Assembly: GCA_001970955.1 (NCBI GenBank)
Contig: MPUH01000371.1
Span: forward strand, 1 to 60,050
Direction of reading: 5' to 3'
Origin: Stentor coeruleus
Taxonomy: Eukaryota; Ciliophora; Heterotrichea; Heterotrichida; Stentoridae
Length of the DNA stretch: 60,050 nt
The notes below the pieces were generated by a model. That model worked only from the letters and a program-made list of their open reading frames with translations, was not told where the DNA came from and made no database searches. Positions 51,191-58,518 of the stretch are shown piece by piece. Made by a program: the position numbers and the translations under genes. Every line of letters starts with the position of its first letter. Within the stretch, counting starts at the first letter, position 1.

Positions 51191-51526
51191 TCATTTTTCG
51201 ATTGTTTGTGTCGCATCAGGTAAAACCCTTATTTTCTTGCAACAAAAACATAATTTCAAAAAAACCTTGCAAAATCCTTTAATTCTATTGTTCCTAGGTA
51301 AAGGCTTATCCTCTACAGTAGCAATTTCTCCTCTATGCTCAGTGCTCTTTGAGTTTTCAACCGTCTGCCCAGCAAATTCATCTCCTTCAATTTTATCCTG
51401 TTGTCCAGGAATATCTCGTTCCTTCAATCTTATTTCTCGTTCTTGTGAAAATTTCACCAATAATTGCTTTGCCTAACTAATCCTCACATTTGGTAGCTTG
51501 ATTTTCTTAGCGTTTTCAATATTCAT
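51191..51526 (-). CDS. Small hidden two-exon gene, Cys-cluster protein
   Basis: Exon 51488-51526 (13 codons from ATG) joins 51191-51472 across a 15-nt intron (51473-51487), giving 106 residues. The longer exon has no ATG of its own, so the intron is what makes the gene visible. The protein is Lys/Glu/Arg-rich with a Cys cluster near the end (GFCKVFLKLCFCCKKIRV), which could be lipid-modified or bind metal. The strand opposite is hydrophobic and unlikely to be the coding one. The stop is TGA, rare in this window. The start codon lies 13 bp from the start of the divergent WD40-TRP gene. No family is recognised. Confidence 0.6.
51473..51487 (-). other. 15-nt intron in the hidden gene
   Basis: GTGAGGATTAGTTAG on the coding strand, similar in form to bromodomain intron 2. 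In-frame TAG if retained. Confidence 0.7.
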
Positions 51527-51539
51527 CCTAAATACAAAA

Positions 51540-54500
51540 ATGAGTGCTTTAAATTATACAAGGAGCCAAACCCTAATAGCATCAGAAGACCTTCTCAAGT
51601 TTTCTCCTATAAAAATCGATGAAGCCCTTAAAAGAATTGAAGAATACATAAACACGCAGTTGCCTGAAGTGTTCGAAACTGAATTCATCCCAATCTGCTT
51701 CGACGTAACCAAAGACCAAATGAAACTTGTTATCGGCGGCCAACACGGCAATCTAGCCATCTTCGACGTGATTTCTAAAAAAATGACCAAAGACATCGAA
51801 CTTATCACAAAGTCCATAACCAGTGTTAAATTCGCCCTTGATGATTCCATGGTCATAGCGGCAATTGAAGATTGTACAATTTTTTTCTTAGAATTCCCCT
51901 CATTTTATCTTCTTCATACAGTAAATCTCCCTGGTATTCGAATAGTCTTACAAGTAGGTGTTCCCCCAGATACAGTATATGCATCTGATATGACAAATTG
52001 TATTTATTGTTATTATCTAAACAATTTTGAAGATGATGTTATTGACACTGAGCATTATATAACATATTTTGATATATCAAAAGATGGAAGTATGCTTGCT
52101 TATGCTGTAGAATCAGGAAGTGTTAAACTATTACATACTGAGACAAAATCTGTATTACAAAGTACTAAGGATAGTTATGATAAGGTAGAGTTATTGAAAT
52201 TCTCTGATAATATAAAATACTTAAGTGCAGCATTTGAGAATTTTATAGTGAAAGTGTGGAATATAGATTTGAAAATGACGATAAAACATGTTTTTAATAA
52301 CCATGGAGGACAGATAAGAGGTTTAGCGTTTGTTAATAATGATAGGTATTTGGTTACAGGAAGTGCAGATAAGAAAATTGTCATGCATGATATGAGGGTT
52401 GATAGTGCACCATATACATTCGAGCTTTTTGAGGCAGAAATCCTGTGTTTCCGTGTGTCTAATTTTTCAGACAAACTGTACTTTAGTCAGAATCTCAATA
52501 AAGTTATGGTTTGGGAAATCCCAGCCATCAGCAAAAATGTGCGATACAAAAAACACACTGATAAAGTCAATAAAATCCTTTTCATCCCAGGGACTTTTGA
52601 ACTCCTCAGTCTAGGTGAAGATGGTATCGCGGCAATTTGGGACTATCAAAGCGACCAACTTCAAGAGTATATAAAAATCGATGATAAACTTATAACAGGT
52701 GTAGTATCTTCAAAAGCTCAATACGCTTTTATTAGTTCAACAAAACCCAGTTTAATAAGACTTAACATATCAAATTGCAAATATTATGACTATGAAATCA
52801 ACAGTACAGCAATTTCTATACAATTCAGTTCAGATGAAAATCTTTTAGCTATAGGCGATGAATTATATAGAGTTATTATATTTGATTCTGTAATTATGGA
52901 AAGGAAATATATAATAAAAGGTCATGTTGATGTTGTTACTGAGATACATTTTCTAGAAAATGATACTTATGTTATATCAGCAAGTAGAGATATGAAGCTT
53001 ATAAAATGGGATAATGCAACTTCTAATAGACTTAGTACTTATGATGGTCATCGGGCAGCAATATTAGCTATGGTTATATCAAAAGATGAAGAAATTGCGA
53101 TTTCTGGGGATGAAAGAGGAGATGTGATAGTATGGAATATCGCTAAAGAAGTTGCTTTACATAAAATAAGCCAAAAAAACTACACCCTTGGGTCTATATC
53201 TTTGTATTTATCATCAAACAAATCATATATGATAATAGCCCATGACCTTCTAATCTCATATTATGAAATGAAAAGTATGGCGCTTATGTTTCAAAAAAGC
53301 GCTTTGTATTCAGCAAGGTCAATAACTATAACTCAATCAGAAAACATAATAGCTGTTGCTGAAGGAAATACTGTTTTTCTAGAAGAAAATCCTTTAAATG
53401 CAAGTAAAGTTCAGATTGTTGGTAAATCATATGGATCTCCACATAAATTCATGAATTATATCCGAGAAGTAACAACACGTCAATCACGAGTAAAACATTT
53501 AGATATATATAACCATTTTATGTTTACCCCATACAAAATCGGTATATCACATATATTAGCACTTATAAACAATAATACAAACCTAACTCTAAGTCTTTTT
53601 GGTAGTGCTGAAAGAGCTTCATTTTGCTCAACAACCCATGGTGAAAATCCTCTTTCTATTAGTATTGAAATGGACCATAAATCATGTATTGAAGTATGTT
53701 TAAAATATATGAAAATGGAATTTAGTAGAGGTAATGAAAGAGCTTACAGTGCTTTGTCTAATTGCTTGACTAGTTTGACATCTTTGGATATACCATCGAT
53801 ACCAAGATTATATGATACATTATTTCAAAGAAGTAAAAGTTTGCATTTACCGAATTTTGTCGTACATGAAAAAGCTAATCTTCCATCTTTGTGTCATTCG
53901 AAGTCGTTTTTGATAAATGTGGAAAAGCTTCTTGATAAAGATAGTATAAGTTCTCATGGGGAATCAGTGATATTTTATCAATCTTTATGTCCTTTAAACT
54001 TAAATATTGGGACTATTGGTAGTATAAATTTCCTTCAAAGCATATTAGACTGTTCATATTCAGAAATTTTTAGGTCTAAACTACTGAATGTGCTACTTCG
54101 GGATAAATGGGAAAGAATTAATTGGGCTATTTATGCCCAGGGTATGCTTTATATCGCGTATTTAGTGCAGTTTTCAATATTCTGTATTTTCTTCAAAGAA
54201 CCCGGGTCTTTTTTGATATCTCTTTTTGTTGTCCATGTGTTACTTTTTATATACGAAATCATCCAAATCATCACAGACTTTTATGATTACTGGAAAGACA
54301 TGTGGAACATTTTAGATCAACTACGAGGTATTTCCTTTACTATATACGCATATATGGAATGGACTGGACAATATGATAAAAATGTCCTCCTCACAGCAAT
54401 TATTTTTTCATGGACCAGAGGTATCTCTTATTTCCGTATGTTTGAAGGGACAAGATATATGGTTAGACTCTTATCAGAAGTTATCACCGATATGCAAGTT

Positions 54501-55142
54501 TTTTTTGTTATCTTATCCTACTCAACCCTAGCTTTTAGCTTTGTCCTTTTTTTAAATAAACAAACTTCTTCATTTGGTGACTATCTAACTATAGCATATA
54601 GATTAAACCTTGGAAGTTTTCAAGTTAGTGAATATGTCGACATTTTTGATTGGCTTATATTTTTTTTCGCAACAATGATTAATCCAGTTATTATGCTGAA
54701 TTTACTTATATCTATTATGTCAAATACATATTCTAGGGTAAAAGAAGGGAATGATATTGCAAATTTTCAAGAACTTACTGAGATGATTTTAGAAATAGAA
54801 AAACTTATGTTTTGGAAAAGGAAGAATTTTCAACAGTTTTACTTGCAGCAATGTGTTTCTTTGTATACTGTTGAGGATGATGAAGGGGATAAAGCTTTAG
54901 AGAGGTTGAAAGCTATGAGGAAACATGTGGGGAAAATTGAAAAGACGGTACATTATATTAATGCTGAGATTTCGAGTGAAAAGTTTTTGGAGCTTCATGA
55001 TAATCTTAATGCGATTAAGGTTAGGGATGGTGAGTATAAGGAACTTATTGGGCAGAATAAGAAGACCCTAGATGAGACGAATGAGTTGATGATTAAATTG
55101 GCGGAGAAACTTAAGATTAATATTTCCAGTAGGGATTTCTAG
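51540..55142 (+). CDS. WD40-repeat / TRP-like cation channel fusion
   Basis: 1200 residues from the ATG at 51540. Residues about 45-600 form one or two beta-propellers of WD40 type (FVNNDRYLVTGSADKKIVMHD, LLSLGEDGIAAIWD, FLENDTYVISASRDMKLIKWD, ISGDERGDVIVWNI). A linker with one ankyrin-like stretch (HGENPLSISIEMDHKSCIEV) follows. From about 854 there are six membrane segments (near 862-884, 891-911, 928-943, 951-980, 984-1004, 1033-1056) with a pore-like loop before the last, which reads INPVIMLNLLISIMSNTYSRV. That S6 ending is typical of TRP channels. The S4 region has few charges, so voltage sensing is unlikely. A coiled-coil tail (about 1070-1200) could drive tetramerisation. It probably conducts cations, with the propellers serving as a cytosolic sensor or scaffold. 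Confidence 0.88.
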   Translation: MSALNYTRSQTLIASEDLLKFSPIKIDEALKRIEEYINTQLPEVFETEFIPICFDVTKDQMKLVIGGQHGNLAIFDVISKKMTKDIELITKSITSVKFALDDSMVIAAIEDCTIFFLEFPSFYLLHTVNLPGIRIVLQVGVPPDTVYASDMTNCIYCYYLNNFEDDVIDTEHYITYFDISKDGSMLAYAVESGSVKLLHTETKSVLQSTKDSYDKVELLKFSDNIKYLSAAFENFIVKVWNIDLKMTIKHVFNNHGGQIRGLAFVNNDRYLVTGSADKKIVMHDMRVDSAPYTFELFEAEILCFRVSNFSDKLYFSQNLNKVMVWEIPAISKNVRYKKHTDKVNKILFIPGTFELLSLGEDGIAAIWDYQSDQLQEYIKIDDKLITGVVSSKAQYAFISSTKPSLIRLNISNCKYYDYEINSTAISIQFSSDENLLAIGDELYRVIIFDSVIMERKYIIKGHVDVVTEIHFLENDTYVISASRDMKLIKWDNATSNRLSTYDGHRAAILAMVISKDEEIAISGDERGDVIVWNIAKEVALHKISQKNYTLGSISLYLSSNKSYMIIAHDLLISYYEMKSMALMFQKSALYSARSITITQSENIIAVAEGNTVFLEENPLNASKVQIVGKSYGSPHKFMNYIREVTTRQSRVKHLDIYNHFMFTPYKIGISHILALINNNTNLTLSLFGSAERASFCSTTHGENPLSISIEMDHKSCIEVCLKYMKMEFSRGNERAYSALSNCLTSLTSLDIPSIPRLYDTLFQRSKSLHLPNFVVHEKANLPSLCHSKSFLINVEKLLDKDSISSHGESVIFYQSLCPLNLNIGTIGSINFLQSILDCSYSEIFRSKLLNVLLRDKWERINWAIYAQGMLYIAYLVQFSIFCIFFKEPGSFLISLFVVHVLLFIYEIIQIITDFYDYWKDMWNILDQLRGISFTIYAYMEWTGQYDKNVLLTAIIFSWTRGISYFRMFEGTRYMVRLLSEVITDMQVFFVILSYSTLAFSFVLFLNKQTSSFGDYLTIAYRLNLGSFQVSEYVDIFDWLIFFFATMINPVIMLNLLISIMSNTYSRVKEGNDIANFQELTEMILEIEKLMFWKRKNFQQFYLQQCVSLYTVEDDEGDKALERLKAMRKHVGKIEKTVHYINAEISSEKFLELHDNLNAIKVRDGEYKELIGQNKKTLDETNELMIKLAEKLKINISSRDF

Positions 55143-55640
55143 AGGATTTATTTAATAATGTTGTAGTTTGGATGAGATTTTTGATAAGCTTTTGGGATAA
55201 GATATGATTTTTTTGCGTTTATGGTTTAGTATATAAAGAAAATTTTATTATAAGAATTTTATATTAAGGATAAATTTAATAATAAATAGTGCTATGGACC
55301 TTTTAAGCATACACAAATTATTTTATTTAATGGTTGATTAAGACTTTATATAGCAATTTGTATAAAAAATTATATGTGATAATCAATCACTATAAAAAGA
55401 GTAAATTTTGCCACGCTTCAGCGCATATAAATCCTGTATATTTCAAAATTTTCTATCTAATTAAAAAAAATCTACTTATCATATTTAGAACCATCATCTC
55501 AAATTAATTTATCATATAATAAATCATAGTTTTAATACTCAACATAAATAATTCACTCAATCTTCCTTTAGCCTAAACCATAATCATTAATTTTATAATC
55601 CACTATTAATTTCTATATAAAAATCTAAATCTTTTATAAA
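55143..55640. other. Intergenic
   Basis: 498 bp, AT-rich, G-rich on the left and C-rich/G-poor on the right. No feature is recognised. Confidence 0.5.
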
Positions 55641-56317
55641 ATGGGTGAACAAGAAATTCCCTTAGCTGAGCTTAACCAAGCCAAAAAATAAATGCTTTAA
55701 TAGTCCATCGGACAAGTTCTTTAGATACCTACATAGAATCTATTCGAAACCTAGAGTTCATAAAATTTGAAGCTCTTGAGCGTATAAAAAATTATCTAAC
55801 TGAATATTCAAACATGCTACAAACTATTGAGAAATTCGAAGAAGACTATAAAAACGACCCTAGAATTCTTGTTATGCAATCAGAAGTTAACTGGTATAAT
55901 AAACGTGTAGAAGATTTCCTCAAAATAAAAAATACCGATGAAGAACTTTTAAATAACTATAAAAATACAATTAAACAATGCAAACTAACAAACATATTAT
56001 TAGAAAGTTCATTAAAAGATCACAAAACTCAAATGGTTAAAGGTCAAAACATATCAAATAGGATTACTAAAGATAATGAAATAAAAGGTCGGGATAATAG
56101 AAACTCTGGAATACCTTTAAAATTAGAGTTTTATATGACAGATAAAGAAAAAGAACAGTATGAATATTTAAAAAGTTCATCGGGTAAGATTAAAAAGACT
56201 TTGGATGAAGTTAGGAATGAGATACAGAAATATAAAACTCAAGAGTTTTTTACTAGAAATAGGTCCTCCCGATTCAGGATTTTTTTAATGAGTGTTATAA
56301 ATCGGTTTATCATTTAA
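55641..56317 (+). CDS. Coiled-coil protein interrupted by an apparent -1 frameshift
   Basis: The ATG at 55641 opens MGEQEIPLAELNQAKK and meets TAA at 55689. Reading back one base at the A-run (55683-55688) continues KINALIVHRTSSLDTYIESIRN into the long frame ending at 56317, about 225 residues in all. The continued frame has no ATG for its first 125 bases, so the two belong together. No GT..AG intron bridges them. Either one A is missing from the assembly, or the A-AAA-AAT sequence is a genuine slippery site. The protein is mostly helical, charged and probably a coiled coil, with no recognised family. The last 15 residues differ in character and the true 3' end may lie elsewhere. Confidence 0.55.
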
Positions 56318-56475
56318 TTTTTCAGAAACAAGCACAATTAGATGATAACTAACTCAGTATGGCTTATAAGATGTTTAGAGATACAAAGATGGAATATGGG
56401 GATATCGTCCATAGGTCACATAGAAACACAGTATAAAAAGAATTTTTTATATGAATTTTTTTTTGTGGGTTTTAG

Positions 56476-56784
56476 AATTTAGTAGGGGTTTTTTATGAGG
56501 AAAAAGCACATCAAGGTTTGAAAGCTATATTTTGAGAGATGCTTTGGGTAAAAAAATACCAGTTTGAGAAAAATAGTAAGAATTTTGATTTCGAAGTGTA
56601 TACTTAGGAGGATTTTAAGAAACTTTCAGTTGAGACAGTTTTTATTATGATATCAAGGAAGGAAATACTTAAGGCTTTAAAACAAAGCTTGTATAGTGTG
56701 AATATAAAGATGATTCCAAAAAGTGGACAAAAGAACTCTGTTGATCAGCTTGAAGAGTTTTGTAACTTTTATGCAGATAACTAA
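56476..56784 (+). pseudogene. Decayed coding frame with internal TGA and TAG
   Basis: One frame reads coding-like across 103 codons (EEKAHQGLKAIF, stop, EMLWVKKYQFEKNSKNFDFEVYT, stop, then 53 codons from EDFKKLSVETVF to a TAA). Only two internal stops occur in an AT-rich region where many would be expected by chance. The SRKEILKALK segment recalls an EF-hand helix, but no calcium loop follows. No 15-nt intron removes the stops. Family unknown. Confidence 0.35.
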
Positions 56785-56940
56785 AAATACGTACTGATGA
56801 GAGAGGAAGCGCTATTTAAATGAAATAATTAATATGTAAATTAATATTATATAATATTTATCACCAACCAAATGTTAGCCAAATTTAATTAATGGTTGAA
56901 TATGAGCATCCTATCTGTTTTTTCTGTATATTTCAAACTT

Positions 56941-57131
56941 CTGGCATAAACTTCGGAGCCTTGGGGCATGGGAACCACTGTTTTTTATCCCACTGGACCC
57001 AGATTTGAAGTCCTTAATGGAGCCTCGGCTAGTAGATTAATAGACCCACAACGCAATAGGTAACCCGCTTATGGGGGCATCTCTGGAAGCCTGAAAGACT
57101 TGAGCAATCTGGAGCAACTCTATCAGGTCTG
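56941..57131. ncRNA. Candidate structured RNA of about 190 nt
   Basis: Much richer in G and C than all surrounding sequence and not coding. It has several stems: TGGGA (56969-56973) with TCCCA (56988-56992); GGAC (56995-56998) with GTCC (57010-57013); and a 7-bp stem AGACTTG (57096-57102) with CAGGTCT (57124-57130). AACCCGCTTATGGG (57063-57075) resembles the conserved RNase P strand AACCCGGCTTAT, but the partner strand was not found. SRP helix 8 is not visible. It lies 275 bp upstream of FEN1. Strand undetermined. Confidence 0.35.
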
Positions 57132-57405
57132 ACTAGGACTATGATCTCTGACGCATATTTTACGGAGGATTCTTTTAAAGTGAAATTTAAAGCCAAATTA
57201 TGACCAATTTTTATGTTGTGATTTTCTTTACTTTTCTGCAAATGATTTTTATAAAAAAATTATAAGGTGTAAATGAGTTTGATAATTCTTCTTTGTAGTA
57301 TGTGCATTTTACATATAAGTTTATTAAGTTTATAATACAGATTAATAAGAAACATGAAACAATCATGATTCTTATATAGAGAAATTATTATTAGAATAAA
57401 AATCA

Positions 57406-58518
57406 ATGGGAATCAAACAGCTCATGCACTTGATAAACGAAAAAGCAAGTACTGCTGTTAGGAAAATGCCCATTGAAAGATACTCAGGTCAGATAGTAGC
57501 TTGTGATGCCTCAATGGCAATATACCAATTCATCGCAGCTACACAATACAGTAGCCATACAAGCAATAGTTATGTCCAATTAACAGATGCTGACGGTAAT
57601 CTAACAGCTCATTTAGTAGGGTTACTAAATAGAACAATACTATTTTTAGAACATCATATCAAACCTGTTTGGGTGTTTGATGGAAAGCCTCCAACTTTAA
57701 AAGAAGGCGAGCTAAAAAGGAGAAAAGCAGCAAAAGAAGAAGCAAAGGAGCAAATGGACATGGCGAAAGAAGAAGGGAAGGTTGAAGAAATAGAGAAATT
57801 CGGAAAAAGGAATCTCCGAGTGACTACTGAAATGATGGAAGATGCAAAATTTTTAATCCGTGCTCTTGGAGTGCCTGTAGTTGAAGCTCCAAGTGAAGCA
57901 GAAGCTCAATGTGCAGCAATGGTCAAAGCTGGGAAAGCTCATGCAGTAGGTTCTGAAGATATGGATAGTTTGACCTTTGGCGCCAATTATTTATTAAGAG
58001 GTTTTAACTCTAAAAAAGAGCCAATAACTGAAATTGCATATAGAGATGTTCTTGAAGGATTAGGGTTATCAAGTGAACAATTTATAGATATGTGTATATT
58101 ACTTGGATGTGATTATACTGAACATATTGAAGGAATAGGTCCTGCAACAGGTTATAATTTAATCAAACAACATGAAAATATTGATGCTGCAATCGAAGCT
58201 ATTAAAGAAAATAAGAAATATAGAATCCCTGAACATTTTGATTATTTGTCGGCTAAAGGGCTTTTTCTTGACCCTGAAGTTAATGTTGATCTTGAACTTA
58301 ATTGGACATCGTGTAATGAACCTGAACTTACTCAGTTCCTTGTGGAGAAAAAAGGCTTTTCGGCTAAGAGAGTTGAAGATGCTATAGCGAAATTGAAAAA
58401 AAATCATGGAAAACCTGCGCAGATGGTACTTGAGAACTTTTTCGGCAAGGCTGTTATTACAAAAAGAAAAATTTCAGAGACAAAACCAACAAAGAAGTCT
58501 AAGGCAAAGAAAAAGTGA
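57406..58518 (+). CDS. FEN1: Flap endonuclease 1
   Basis: 370 residues of the XPG/Rad2 family in FEN1 form. It starts directly at MGIKQL, whose N-terminal Gly is part of the active site. Metal-binding acids are in place: D34, D92 (WVFDGKPP), E164 and E166 (APSEAEAQ), D185 and D187 (SEDMDSLTFG) and D236 (GCDYTEHIEGIG). The PCNA-interacting box QMVLENFF is at 339-346, followed by a basic tail ending KKSKAKKK. FEN1 removes 5' flaps during Okazaki-fragment maturation and long-patch base-excision repair. Length is close to the human protein (380). The stop is TGA followed at once by TAA. Confidence 0.96.
   Translation: MGIKQLMHLINEKASTAVRKMPIERYSGQIVACDASMAIYQFIAATQYSSHTSNSYVQLTDADGNLTAHLVGLLNRTILFLEHHIKPVWVFDGKPPTLKEGELKRRKAAKEEAKEQMDMAKEEGKVEEIEKFGKRNLRVTTEMMEDAKFLIRALGVPVVEAPSEAEAQCAAMVKAGKAHAVGSEDMDSLTFGANYLLRGFNSKKEPITEIAYRDVLEGLGLSSEQFIDMCILLGCDYTEHIEGIGPATGYNLIKQHENIDAAIEAIKENKKYRIPEHFDYLSAKGLFLDPEVNVDLELNWTSCNEPELTQFLVEKKGFSAKRVEDAIAKLKKNHGKPAQMVLENFFGKAVITKRKISETKPTKKSKAKKK

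Larger units (their letters stand above)
56318..57405. other. Intergenic with a decayed frame and an RNA candidate
   Basis: Contains a stop-broken frame (56476-56784) and a GC-richer foldable patch (56941-57131), listed separately. A short ATG frame at 56359-56436 is too small to judge. Confidence 0.5.

Noticed and set aside
51186..51476. 96-codon plus-strand frame opposite the small hidden gene
   Set aside because: Hydrophobic Ser/Phe/Cys composition is that of an antisense frame; the minus strand has the coding-like composition and an intron.
57060..57080. RNase P RNA identification
   Set aside because: One strand resembles the conserved P4 3' strand, but I could not find the matching 5' strand; kept only as an unnamed candidate.
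57029..57241. 70-codon minus-strand frame
   Set aside because: Lies over the GC-rich foldable patch; openness is explained by the local composition.
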